Shown here: positions 46,412-54,931 of the stretch, one piece after another | Layout of the letters: each line of letters opens with the position of its first letter | Position numbering within the stretch: position 1 is the first letter of the stretch | The notes under the pieces: model-generated | What the model saw: only the letters and a program-made list of their open reading frames with translations | Database searches by the model: none | What the model was told of the DNA's origin: nothing | Position numbers and translations under genes: made by a program | From: an uncultured Jannaschia sp. | Lineage (GTDB): Bacteria > Pseudomonadota > Alphaproteobacteria > Rhodobacterales > Rhodobacteraceae | NCBI RefSeq assembly: GCF_947494055.1 | Contig: NZ_CANLTR010000002.1 | Span: 186,001-250,000 of the forward strand | Length of the DNA: 64,000 nt | Direction of reading: 5' to 3'

Positions 46412-47379
46412 CATTCATCCTCCATCCGCGCCGAGACGACGCCGCTCACCAGTTGCATCGCGCCCAGATCGGCCACCTCCGCCGGCGACCGGACGAGCGG
46501 CGTGGCCGCGGGCCGGCGATGCGTCGCCGCGCGGGCCTCGTCCACCGTCACGAAGCGAAAGGTCAGCGCGGCGCCGGGCCTCGCCTGCAGCGCCCGCGGG
46601 AGGTCCGCGCCGATCACCGTGCCGATCCGGGGATAGCCGCCCGTCGTCTGGCATTCGGGGCCGAGAATGTAGGGCACGCCGTCGCCGGTCATCTGCACGT
46701 CGCCGGGCAGGATGAAGTCCGAGAGCAGGTTGAGTTGCCCCTCGGTCGCGAAGCCCTCGCCCTCGAAGGCGAGCCGCACGCCCTGCCGGTTGCCGCGCGG
46801 ATCGCGTGTGAAGGTCGTGGCTTCGAACCGGTCCCGTTCCCCCTTGGGGAAGAGCCGGGTCTGCGGCGTCGGCACGAGGCGCAGCATGCCGCCGCCGAGG
46901 CGCGGGATCGGGACGATCTTCCGGTCGGACCCGCGCGACGCGGCACAGGGCAGTGTGTCTCCGGCCGCAAGCGGCATGCCGATCCCGGCGATCAGATGTG
47001 CGGTGCGGCTTCCCATGACCGTATCCGTGTCGAACCCGCCCTCGACGTGCAGGTACGAATAGGCGCCCTCGCCCGACGGCTTGAGGTCGAGCACATCCCC
47101 CTCGGCGAGCGCATGCGCCGCGTTCCAGAGGAGCCGCCGCCCGGCCGCGTCCGCCCGCATCGGCGCCCCCGTGAGCGCAATAAGCGCCGGAACATGCAGC
47201 CGAAGACGAAGCGGCGCACCCGGAATCTCGATCCCCGCCCCAATCTCGTCGAGAAGCGCCCGCGCCTCGAGCCGCGCCAGCGCGTCGGCCGCCCCGCCTC
47301 GGGCGAGGCCTTGCGCCAGGTGGCCCGGCCGCCCGTCGTCCTGCACCGTGACGAGCGGGCCGGAGGACAGGACCTCCAT
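46411..47379 (-). CDS. pxpC: 5-oxoprolinase subunit C
   Basis: The 322-residue protein is the AHS2/biotin-dependent-carboxyltransferase-like subunit of bacterial 5-oxoprolinase. Family stretches: GPLVTVQDDGRPGHLAQGLARGG (residues ~8-30), YSYLHVEGGFDTDTVMGSRTAHLI and PYILGPECQTTGGYPRIGTV. The ATG overlaps the pxpB stop; an ATG three bases upstream is equally possible. Together with pxpA and pxpB it forms a complete enzyme. Confidence 0.92.
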   Translation of the reverse strand: MEVLSSGPLVTVQDDGRPGHLAQGLARGGAADALARLEARALLDEIGAGIEIPGAPLRLRLHVPALIALTGAPMRADAAGRRLLWNAAHALAEGDVLDLKPSGEGAYSYLHVEGGFDTDTVMGSRTAHLIAGIGMPLAAGDTLPCAASRGSDRKIVPIPRLGGGMLRLVPTPQTRLFPKGERDRFEATTFTRDPRGNRQGVRLAFEGEGFATEGQLNLLSDFILPGDVQMTGDGVPYILGPECQTTGGYPRIGTVIGADLPRALQARPGAALTFRFVTVDEARAATHRRPAATPLVRSPAEVADLGAMQLVSGVVSARMEDE

Positions 47380-48107
47380 CATTCCATCACCTCGCATTTC
47401 GCGCCGCCATGGCCCTCCGCATCGGCCTCCGCCCGCGTGCGGAGCTCGTCGGGCGACACGGCGGGAAACGTCACCTCGTCGCCGGGCGAAAGCGCGATGG
47501 GGCGGGGGCGGTCCGGCCGGAAGCACCCGAACGCGGTACGTCCGACCTGCCGCCAGCCCGTGGGCGCGGACGTGCCGAAAAGGACGAGCTGGCGGACCGC
47601 GACGACGAGCGCGCCCTCCGGAACCTTCGGCGTCAGCCCGGTCTGGCGCGGCAGGTCCCAGGCCTCGGGCAGGATGCCGAGATAGGGCATGCCCGGCGCG
47701 AAGCCCAAGGCGAGCACGCGAACCCGTGCCGAGGACAGGGCGGCGACGGCGTCCTCGGGCGACAAGCCGGCCAGCCCGGCCGCCTCCGCGAGCTGCGGCC
47801 CGTCCTCGCCGCCGTAGCTGCACGGGATCGTCCAGAGACGGCGCGGCGGCGGCGGCACGCGCGCCCAGTCCATGGCCGCAAGCCGGTCGCGGAGTGCCGC
47901 ATCCACCGTTCCGGGATCGCCCTCGACGCGCACGAGCACGGAGCCAAGCGAGGAGGCGGTCTCAACCACGCCCGGCAGCGGCTCCGCCTCCAGCGCCGCG
48001 CGGAAGGCGACGCAGGCGCGGTTGGCGGCGTCGTCGAGGCGGGCGGCGAAGCGCACCAGAAGCGCGGCCTCGCCCAAGGGCTCGATCCGGGGAAAGGTCT
48101 CGGTCAT
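47379..48107 (-). CDS. pxpB: 5-oxoprolinase subunit B
   Basis: The 242-residue protein is the AHS1/KipI-like subunit. Recognisable segments are IEPLGEAALLVRFA, VRVLALGFAPGMPYLGILPE and the region TGWRQVGRTAFGCFRPDRPRP (partly quoted). It begins the pxpBCA operon at ATG 48107; a 25-codon longer form would crowd the divergent gene at 48181 and was rejected. Confidence 0.92.
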   Translation of the reverse strand: MTETFPRIEPLGEAALLVRFAARLDDAANRACVAFRAALEAEPLPGVVETASSLGSVLVRVEGDPGTVDAALRDRLAAMDWARVPPPPRRLWTIPCSYGGEDGPQLAEAAGLAGLSPEDAVAALSSARVRVLALGFAPGMPYLGILPEAWDLPRQTGLTPKVPEGALVVAVRQLVLFGTSAPTGWRQVGRTAFGCFRPDRPRPIALSPGDEVTFPAVSPDELRTRAEADAEGHGGAKCEVME

Positions 48108-48180
48108 GGGAATGGGGTCGCCCGGGCGGACGGGCGCGTCAAGGCTTGCACGCGGCGCATCGCCATGGAACGGGAGCGTC

Positions 48181-48675
48181 ATGCGGCTGGCCTATACGAT
48201 GACCGAGGGGCGTGGCGAACTCGACCCGCTCCTTCACGACCTCGCGCAGGAGGCGATGGCGCGCGGCCTGCGCGTCGCGGGCATCGTGCAGGTGAACCGC
48301 GACCGTCCGGGTTGCGCGCGCTGCGACATGGACGCGATCGTGCTGCCCGACGGTCCCGTGATCCGGATCAGCCAGTCGCTCGGCCGCGAAGCGCGCGGCT
48401 GCCGGCTCGACCCGGAGGGGCTCGAAACCGCCGTCGCGGTCGCCGAGGCACGGCTGGCGGCCGGCGCGGATCTCCTACTCGTCAACAAATTCGGCAAGCA
48501 GGAGGCGGGTGGGCATGGCTTCCGCCCGGTGATCGCGGCCGCGCTCGAGGCGGGGACGGACGTGCTGGTGGGCGTCAACCGGATGAACCTCGAGGCACTC
48601 ATGGCCTTCGCCGGCGACCTGGCGGAACGGCTGCCGGCCGAGGCGGCGGCACTGCGCGACTGGCTGCCCCGCTAG
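48181..48675 (+). CDS. DUF2478 protein
   Basis: The 164-residue protein resembles the DUF2478 family, small proteins with a P-loop-like fold often linked to nucleotide or molybdenum metabolism. Visible parts: AYTMTEGRGELDPLLHDLAQ, the CARCDM cysteine pair (Cys40, Cys43 by count), GRECRL-type stretch GREARGCRLDPEGLE, and ADLLLVNKFGKQEAGGHGFR. No canonical Walker A is present. It is divergent from pxpB and stands alone. Confidence 0.75.
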   Translation: MRLAYTMTEGRGELDPLLHDLAQEAMARGLRVAGIVQVNRDRPGCARCDMDAIVLPDGPVIRISQSLGREARGCRLDPEGLETAVAVAEARLAAGADLLLVNKFGKQEAGGHGFRPVIAAALEAGTDVLVGVNRMNLEALMAFAGDLAERLPAEAAALRDWLPR

Positions 48676-48759
48676 GCGCCACGGCGATTGCCGATGACGT
48701 TGCTTGTGTAACGGCACGCCGGGCGGCGCGGCACGAGTGAGGAACAGGCCCGCCAACCG

Positions 48760-49929
48760 CTAGTTTCCGATCGTCGCCTCCGGAAGTTCGGGCGTCGCGG
48801 CATCGATGGCGAAGACCACCCGGCGGGAGGCGGCGCGATCCTCGGCCCCGCCGGTCAGGACAGGGCGCGAGGAGGAGAAGCCGACTGCGCTCATCCGCGT
48901 CCGCGCCCATTCCGCGACCGCATCGTCGCCGGCGAGCGCGAGGCATCGCTTGAAGACGGCGGCCGCGCGCGCTTGGCTCAGGTCGAGGTTGCGCTCGAAG
49001 GCCCGCGGGGCGGCGGCCCCGGTCCATTCCGAGGAGGCATGACCTTCGATCCGTACGGCGGACAGGGCCTCGCGCTGCGCATGCAGGGTCTCGATCCAGG
49101 GCCGGCAGATCCGCGCGAGCGCGCCGTCGAACGCCGGCGTGATCGTCGCGGAGCCGGCTTCGAAGAGGAGCGTGTCGGGGAACACGATCGAGCCGTCGCC
49201 GCGCACCGCGCCGCCGAGGCTCGCCACGACGGGGCCGGTCGATCGCACCACCGCCGCCGCGAGCGTCTCCTGCGCCTCGGCCGCGGCGATCCGGGCCTGT
49301 GCCACATCGCTGATCGCCACGGTCAGGCGGCCGACCGCCTCCGGCGCCTGCCCGGTCGCGCGGTAGGCCGCGAGCTCGGAAAGATCGGCGGCCAGCGTGT
49401 CGGTGTCGAGTCCGGCCAGTCGTTCGGCGAGCTCGGGGAAGTCCTCGAGCCGGGCGAGATCGGTCAGCGCCGCGCGCGCCTCGGGCGGCAACGCCACGGC
49501 GGCCTCCACCAGCGTCTCCAGCAGCGCCTCGTCGAGCAGTCGGGCGCGGTCGAGCAGCTCCTCCGGGCTGTGCCCCTCCGCCAGCGCGGGCAGGAGCTGC
49601 AACGCGCGGACGGCATCGCTGGTCGAGGCCCCCGTTGCCGTCAGTTCGCGGATATTGTCGAGCCTCTGGAGATCCTTGCCCAGCAGCGCGAGCTGTTCCC
49701 GGTGCGCCAACGCAGCGGCGCGCTCCTCCTCGGTGAAGGCATCGGCGAAGCGCTCCGCTTCGGCAAGCCGGGTTTCCAGCGCGACGATCCGGTCGCGCGC
49801 GGTCGCCATCCAGACGCCGAGCAGCATCAGAAGGACGAAGGCGATCAGCATGAACGCCTCCGCGACGGTGAGGCCCATGATTGTGCCGCGCCGGTAGCCC
49901 GATGCGCGGTCGTAGGCGGGACGTGGCAT
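48760..49929 (-). CDS. MotB/OmpA-like envelope protein (cluster gene 4)
   Basis: This 389-residue protein has one N-terminal membrane helix (residues ~20-42, VAEAFMLIAFVLLMLLGVWM), a long helical coiled region (~45-235), and an OmpA-like peptidoglycan-binding domain at the C-terminus (FPDTLLFEAGSATI, VRIEGHASSEW, ERNLDLSQARAAAVF). This is the layout of MotB, TolR-like and ZorB stators. The proton-carrying aspartate of MotB is not present; Glu24 lies at the start of the helix instead. One base separates it from the upstream ExbB-like gene. It is the last gene of a four-gene unit. Confidence 0.75.
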   Translation of the reverse strand: MPRPAYDRASGYRRGTIMGLTVAEAFMLIAFVLLMLLGVWMATARDRIVALETRLAEAERFADAFTEEERAAALAHREQLALLGKDLQRLDNIRELTATGASTSDAVRALQLLPALAEGHSPEELLDRARLLDEALLETLVEAAVALPPEARAALTDLARLEDFPELAERLAGLDTDTLAADLSELAAYRATGQAPEAVGRLTVAISDVAQARIAAAEAQETLAAAVVRSTGPVVASLGGAVRGDGSIVFPDTLLFEAGSATITPAFDGALARICRPWIETLHAQREALSAVRIEGHASSEWTGAAAPRAFERNLDLSQARAAAVFKRCLALAGDDAVAEWARTRMSAVGFSSSRPVLTGGAEDRAASRRVVFAIDAATPELPEATIGN

Positions 49930-49930
49930 G

Positions 49931-50929
49931 TCAGCGCCCCCCTTCGATGGCGCGGAGGGCCTCGGCGCGGGCGGCCTCGGTTCCCTCCGCGTCGAGCATC
50001 CGGCGCAGGTCGGCCCGGTGGGCGCGCAGCTCCTCCACCGTCGCTTGCCCCGCCCTGTCGCTCGCCGCGCGAAGGCGGGTCGCGGCGGCGTTCGCGGTGT
50101 TCTCGAACCGGGTGACGGCCCGGACGAGCCGCGCCTCGGCGGCGTCGAGCGCGCGGGCCGTGGCCTCGTCCATCCGCTCCGTCGCGTCCGCGGCCCGCAT
50201 CCGCGTCGCGTGGTCGGTCCGTGTCGCGAGCGCCTCGAGCCGGGCCGCGGTGTCGGCCACCACGGCCTCGCCCTGCCGCGCGATCCCGGCCTGCACCTCG
50301 CCCGTGCGCACCGCATAGCCGGCCATCGCCTCGTCCATCAGACGGATCAGCCGCTCCGTCACTTCGGTCATCCGCTTCGCGTCGGCAGCCGCGATCTCCG
50401 CATGGTGGTCGGCCAGCGTCTGCCGGATCTCGACGCCGAGATAGCGCGTCCCGCGGATCACGTCGGCGATCTCCGACCGGAAGGTGGCGAGTCCGTCCGC
50501 GAGCGCCGCCTGCGCCTCGCGCTCGCGGGCCACGAGGTCGACGCGGAACTGCATCAGGAACACGCGCACCGCCACGCCGACGACGGTGGAGGTCAGCGCC
50601 ACGCCGAAGCCGGAGATGACCTCCGCGATGAAGGCCGTCTCCGCGTCGAGCGTGCCGAGCGACCAGAGCGTGTAGGCAAGCGAACAGAGGGTGAGGACGA
50701 ACCCGAGGTAATAGGCGTTGTCGCCGATCTGCTCGGGTTCGAGCCGCGCAGTCCGCAGCGAGGATGTCAGCGCCGCGTAGCCCAGGATCACGGCGGCGGC
50801 GAAGGCGGCGGGCGCCCATTGCGGCGCGTCGAGGAGCTTGAGCGCGATCGTCCCGCCCGTCCCCGCGCCGAAGGCCAGCGCGAGAAGCCAGCGGTCGATC
50901 CCGTAGGAGGGTGTCGTTCCGCGCGGCAT
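49931..50929 (-). CDS. ExbB/MotA-like membrane protein with long coiled-coil tail (cluster gene 3)
   Basis: The 332-residue protein has four predicted helices at residues ~13-32, 39-57, 71-91 and 102-126. The last (ISGFGVALTSTVVGVAVRVF) resembles the conserved pore helix of ExbB/TolQ/MotA proteins. Residues ~130-330 are a continuous helical tail rich in Ala, Glu and Arg, as in ZorA. The ATG overlaps the stop of the upstream VWA-like gene (TGATG). Together with the OmpA-like gene it makes a stator-like pair; ion-channel function is inferred from shape, not from a clear family match. Confidence 0.7.
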   Translation of the reverse strand: MPRGTTPSYGIDRWLLALAFGAGTGGTIALKLLDAPQWAPAAFAAAVILGYAALTSSLRTARLEPEQIGDNAYYLGFVLTLCSLAYTLWSLGTLDAETAFIAEVISGFGVALTSTVVGVAVRVFLMQFRVDLVAREREAQAALADGLATFRSEIADVIRGTRYLGVEIRQTLADHHAEIAAADAKRMTEVTERLIRLMDEAMAGYAVRTGEVQAGIARQGEAVVADTAARLEALATRTDHATRMRAADATERMDEATARALDAAEARLVRAVTRFENTANAAATRLRAASDRAGQATVEELRAHRADLRRMLDAEGTEAARAEALRAIEGGR

Positions 50930-51732
50930 CAGAGATCCCCGAGGGTCGCGGTGCGGACGCGCGCCACGCCCTGCGCGTCGAAGTACCGGACCCAGAAATC
51001 GTCCACGACCTCCCGCGGCGCGGCGACGCGCGGCAAGCGCAGCACATCCACCTCCGCGCCGTCGAGCGCGCGGCCGAGGCGCGCAGTCCCGCCCGCCGCC
51101 TCGAAGCTCTGCCAGTCGCCGCCGCGATAGAAGCTGAACGCGTCGGAATGCTGTACGAGATCGGTGACGAGAACGACGCGGTGCGGAATCTCGTCCGTGG
51201 CGAAACCCGGAATCGCGGTCAGGAATTCGGCGAGCGCCTCCATGATCGGCGAGGCCCCGGCTTCGGGGATGGCGAGCAGACCGTCGAGATGCCCCTCGAC
51301 CGGCGCGAGGAACTCGTCCCGGTAGCGGGCCGCGACGAGGCGTGGATTGCCGGTCAGCGCGGAGACGTCGGCGGGCGGCTTGCAGAGCGAACGGATGCTG
51401 TCGGCACGCAGGCCCGCATCGGGCGACACGGTGGCGAAGCTCACGCGGGTGAAGTCCGGCGCCTCGGCGATCATCGCGTCGATCCGCGCGCGTGCGGCCT
51501 ACAGCTGCGTCGTGGAGACGGGATCGGTCGTGTCGAGAAGCACGGCGAGATGGCCGGCAGGGCCGTCCTCGGGGCAGAGGCTCGCCGCGTCGAGGCCGGG
51601 CCGCGCGGATTCGCGGAACACGACCCAGCCGATCGCACCGAACGCGGCGATCGCGACGATGGCGAGCGACAGGCCGAGGACGACCGGCCCGAACCCCCGC
51701 CCCCGCCGGCCGCGCCGCCGCCGCCGCGCCAT
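50929..51732 (-). pseudogene. Membrane-anchored VWA-like protein gene interrupted by in-frame TAG (cluster gene 2)
   Basis: The reading frame runs 267 codons from MARRRRRGRRGRGFG through one membrane helix (residues ~15-39) into a VWA-like domain (HLAVLLDTTDPVS, RVVLVTDLVQHSDAFSF). Codon 78 is TAG (51501-51499), in the same frame on both sides, in the context T-T-Q-L-stop-A-A-R-A-R. A single C-to-T change from CAG (Gln) explains it. Downstream, an ATG at 51474 could give a 181-residue fragment but has no clear ribosome-binding site. The gene fits the cluster exactly (1-base gap before, TGATG after), so loss looks recent, unless it is a sequencing error or suppressed codon. Confidence 0.8.
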
Positions 51733-51733
51733 G

Positions 51734-53167
51734 TCAGGCCGCCCCCTGCCGTCTGCGCTCCGCTGGCACGACGCGCGGGCGCGGGACGGCATCGCCCGCC
51801 TTGATCTCGCGCACCGTCGGATAGGCATCGAGCGCGCACTCACGCGCGGCGAGCAGGCGATCGGTGCCGGTATGGACGACCTCGTCGATCCGTTCGATCT
51901 CGCGCAGCGCCTCGGCGCGGTCGCCCTGTTCGAAATCGGGCGGGGCGTAGTCCGGAAAGGCGAAGGGCGCGTTGAAATAGGCCGGCCCCGTATCCTTGCG
52001 GACGCGCAGGTTTGCATCGCGATAGACCCGCAGAAGCCGTCGTCCCGCCTCGTCGCAGACCTCGAGGAAAGCCGTCAGGTTCCGCGTCAGCGTCCCGCGG
52101 GCGAACACCGCATCGACCGCCGACTTGAGCTCGATCCGCCGCTTCGCGGCTTCGTCCTCGAGCTTGTCGCGCGCCGCCTCGAAGGCCGCGTCGAGCGCCT
52201 CCTGCGCCTCGGAATAGGCTTCGGCGTAGTCGTCGATCGCGTCCTCGTAATCGTCGTGGACGCGGTTGAAGCCGGGATAGGGGTCATGGAGCGTCAGCCC
52301 CTTGAGGAAGGCGGTGATGGAGACGAGCGCGCCGAAGCCCACGACGAGCCAGGATTCGAAGCTGCGCAGGCCGAGCGGATCGGCGCGCAGACCGTCGATG
52401 GCCGCGACGAGCGCCGCCTCCCAGCCGAGCGTGGCCAGCGCGTCGCGGAAATGCGCCACGGCGAGGTTCAACGTCACCGCGAAGGCGAGGAAGGCCGCGA
52501 ACACGAGGAGACCGAAGAGCTTCCAGCCGATCTGCCTGCGGTTGAGATAACGGGTGAAATGGCCGGCGAGGAACGAGAAGGCGATGTTCACCGCCGAGAT
52601 GATCGCCGCCGCGACGATCCCGCCGAGATATCCGAGCGTGTTCTGTGCGGCGAAGAAGTAGCCGTTCGCGCCCGTCTCGATCAAGGCGACGATCAGGATG
52701 AGCCCCACGGCAAGCACGACGGAGCCCGCCGCCCGGGGCGGACCCACCAGCCGGTTGCGCGCGCGGAAGGCGTCGAGCTTGGCCTGCATGCCGGTGACGT
52801 GGGCGCGGGCATTCTCGAGCCGGTTCTCCTCCTCCCGCGTGAGGTTGCGCAGCTGGTTCTCCGCCTCGCCCACCATCATCTGCACCCGCTCGCGTGCGGC
52901 GCCCGCCTCGGCCACGCGCGCGGCGTAGGATTGCAGCTCCATCTCGTATTGCCCGAGCGCCCGCCGGCGGACGGAGCGGACCGCGTCCACCGCCTCGAGC
53001 TCGGCCGCGCTCAGCGTCGCGGCATCCGGGGGCGGCACGCCCGCACGGCCATCGGCGCCGCCGCGGCGGTCGAGCGCCATCTCGGCGGCCATCGCGTCCA
53101 CCATGATGTCGGGAAAGGTGTCGAGGCCCGGATCGAACCGGTTCCGGCTGGCCTTTCCTCCGAACAT
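51734..53167 (-). CDS. Four-helix membrane protein with coiled coils (cluster gene 1)
   Basis: The 477-residue protein starts MFGGKASRNRFDPGL, with GGGGA six bases upstream; ATGs at 53173 and 53203 are alternatives. Residues ~55-135 form a coiled coil. Four membrane helices follow at ~147-167, 178-202, 215-238 and 272-290, then a second acidic coiled coil (~303-345) and a soluble tail with PAYFNAPFAFPDYAPPDFEQGD. I do not recognise the family. It leads the four-gene unit, divergent from the TVP38-like gene. Confidence 0.75.
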   Translation of the reverse strand: MFGGKASRNRFDPGLDTFPDIMVDAMAAEMALDRRGGADGRAGVPPPDAATLSAAELEAVDAVRSVRRRALGQYEMELQSYAARVAEAGAARERVQMMVGEAENQLRNLTREEENRLENARAHVTGMQAKLDAFRARNRLVGPPRAAGSVVLAVGLILIVALIETGANGYFFAAQNTLGYLGGIVAAAIISAVNIAFSFLAGHFTRYLNRRQIGWKLFGLLVFAAFLAFAVTLNLAVAHFRDALATLGWEAALVAAIDGLRADPLGLRSFESWLVVGFGALVSITAFLKGLTLHDPYPGFNRVHDDYEDAIDDYAEAYSEAQEALDAAFEAARDKLEDEAAKRRIELKSAVDAVFARGTLTRNLTAFLEVCDEAGRRLLRVYRDANLRVRKDTGPAYFNAPFAFPDYAPPDFEQGDRAEALREIERIDEVVHTGTDRLLAARECALDAYPTVREIKAGDAVPRPRVVPAERRRQGAA

Positions 53168-53284
53168 GCGCATTCCCCGAACCGGTTTCGTCGACGTCAA
53201 CATGGGCCGTCCGGCGGGCGGATACAATTCCGAGCCGTTGCCGCCCCTTGCGGTGACCATCGGGGCGCACCATAGGGGCGCGCG

Positions 53285-53995
53285 ATGGCCCCCTCCCCCG
53301 CATCTCCCGTGCCCGCCTGGCAGCTGTGGCTCTGGCCCGCGATCCTCGTCGGCCTCGCCTTCGCCATGTGGCTGCTGCCCTGGGGCCAGTGGGTGCCGCT
53401 CCTGCGCGATTGGGTCGACAGCCACGGGGCCTGGGGCGTGCTGGCCTATCTGATCGCCTACATCATCGTCGTGATCCTGCCCCTGCCGGCGGCCGCGATG
53501 TCGGTGGTCGGCGGACTCGCTTACGGGTGGTGGGGCTTTCCGCTGGCGATGGCGGGCAGCGTGCTCGGCGCGATCCCGCCTTACCTGATCGGGCGCCACT
53601 GGCTGCGGAACATGCTGCTGCGGCGGGTGCACGGGGCGCGGCTGATGGCCGCGGACCGGGCGATCGGGCGGAACGCGATGGTGTTCGTCACGCTGCTGCG
53701 GCTCACGCCGATCCTGCCGTTCACCGCGCAGAACTGGCTGCTCGGACTCACCTCCGTCCGGACGGTTCCCTACGTCATCGCGACGATCATCGGACTCGCG
53801 CCCGGGACGCTGGCGATGGTCTGGATCGGCGAGGTCGGAGGGCTCGCCTCGGTCGGCGCGACACGGATGCGCGTGGTCCTCGCCGTGATCGGACTGCTGG
53901 GTTTCGGCGCCATCATCATCTGGTTGGGCCGCGTCGCGACCGGGGAGCTTCGCCGCGCGGGCTTCCACGCCGAGGGGCAGCCGTCGGAGAAGTGA
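53285..53995 (+). CDS. TVP38/TMEM64-family (VTT domain) membrane protein
   Basis: The 236-residue membrane protein has five to six helices and the VTT/DedA-like core. Key stretches are ILPLPAAAMSVVGGLAYGWWGFPLAMAGSVLGA (residues ~64-96; note PLPAAAMSVVGG), RLTPILPFTAQNWLLGLT and IATIIGLAPGTLAMV. VTT proteins include lipid scramblase-like and undecaprenyl-phosphate transporters. The exact substrate is not known for TVP38. Start at 53285 is the first ATG in frame. Confidence 0.85.
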   Translation: MAPSPASPVPAWQLWLWPAILVGLAFAMWLLPWGQWVPLLRDWVDSHGAWGVLAYLIAYIIVVILPLPAAAMSVVGGLAYGWWGFPLAMAGSVLGAIPPYLIGRHWLRNMLLRRVHGARLMAADRAIGRNAMVFVTLLRLTPILPFTAQNWLLGLTSVRTVPYVIATIIGLAPGTLAMVWIGEVGGLASVGATRMRVVLAVIGLLGFGAIIIWLGRVATGELRRAGFHAEGQPSEK

Positions 53996-53999
53996 CGCC

Positions 54000-54317
54000 A
54001 TGCTGCGGACTGGTCCCGTCGATCCGCCGCCCCATCTTGGCCCCGGAGAGACGAACAGGGGCGCAGCCGTGACCGAACAGGACGACGTGAACACCGGGCG
54101 CGATCCGCACCAGCGGCGGCACCAGATCATGATGCTGGTCCTCATCTGGCTCGCCGTCTACCCGGCCGTGACCCTCCTGACCTATCTGACCTCGGATCTC
54201 GACGTCCCGACCTTCGTCCGGACGTTCCTCACGACGCTCCTGACCGTGCCGATCATCACCTTCCTGGTGGTCCCGAACGCGAAGGCGCTGATCTCGCGCA
54301 CCGATCCGAAGGCCTGA
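54000..54317 (+). CDS. Small two-helix membrane protein of unknown function
   Basis: The 105-residue product has two membrane helices (residues ~43-63, QIMMLVLIWLAVYPAVTLLTY, and ~72-92, FVRTFLTTLLTVPIITFLVV) with an aspartate-containing loop between. The ATG at 54000 has GGAGAAG upstream; a GTG at 54069 would remove a hydrophilic leader. It follows the TVP38-like gene by four bases and converges on scpB. No family is recognised. Confidence 0.65.
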   Translation: MLRTGPVDPPPHLGPGETNRGAAVTEQDDVNTGRDPHQRRHQIMMLVLIWLAVYPAVTLLTYLTSDLDVPTFVRTFLTTLLTVPIITFLVVPNAKALISRTDPKA

Positions 54318-54319
54318 CG

Positions 54320-54931
54320 TCACTCCTCGGCGGCGCTCTCGAACAGGTCTGCCGCGCCCTTCTCGGCATCCGCGGGCAGCGTTCCGTCGAGGAGGCCCGC
54401 GGCGCGGAGCTCCTTCAGGCCCGGCAGGTCGCGCGGCGAGGCGAGGCCGAAATGGTCCATGAAGCCGCGCGTGACCACGAAGGTGACAGGCCGGCCGGGC
54501 GTGTCGCGACGGCGCCCGAGGCGGATCCAGTCGAGCTCCATCAGCTGCTCCACGACACCCTTCGAGACCGCGACGCCCCGGATCTCCTCGATCTCGGCCC
54601 GCGTCGCCGGCTGGTGGTAGGCGATGATGGCCAGCGTCTCGATCGCCGCACGGCTGAGCTTGCGGGTCTCGACGATCTCGCGGGTCATCAGGTGGGAGAG
54701 GTCGGGCGCCGTCCGGATCGCCCAGGCCTCGCCCAGCTTCCGCACTTCCACGCCCCGACCCGCGTAATGCGCGGTCAGGCGCCCGAGGGCCGCTGCCGCG
54801 TCGCAGCCATGCGGTAGCCGGGCCTGCAGCTCGGCCACAGTGAGCGGCGTGGCCGAGGCGAAGAGGATGGCCTCCACCATCCGCTCCTGTGCCGCCGGGT
54901 CCGGGGCATCGAAGAGCGTGCCGTCGCTCAT
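54320..54931 (-). CDS. scpB: Segregation and condensation protein B
   Basis: ScpB is the winged-helix dimer partner of the SMC-ScpA condensin. The 203-residue protein has MVEAILFASATPLTVAELQARLP, LSRAAIETLAIIAYHQPATRAEIEEIRGV (residues ~92-120) and the C-terminal GRPVTFVVTRGFMDHFGL. Its ATG overlaps the scpA stop (ATGA). Confidence 0.95.
   Translation of the reverse strand: MSDGTLFDAPDPAAQERMVEAILFASATPLTVAELQARLPHGCDAAAALGRLTAHYAGRGVEVRKLGEAWAIRTAPDLSHLMTREIVETRKLSRAAIETLAIIAYHQPATRAEIEEIRGVAVSKGVVEQLMELDWIRLGRRRDTPGRPVTFVVTRGFMDHFGLASPRDLPGLKELRAAGLLDGTLPADAEKGAADLFESAAEE

Noticed and set aside
50929..51474. Stand-alone 181-residue gene starting at 51474
   Set aside because: The frame continues upstream through a single TAG into a membrane-anchored VWA-like start, so this is better seen as the downstream part of an interrupted gene.
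50929..51732. Frameshift as the cause of the broken VWA-like gene
   Set aside because: Both halves are in the same reading frame; only a nonsense codon separates them.
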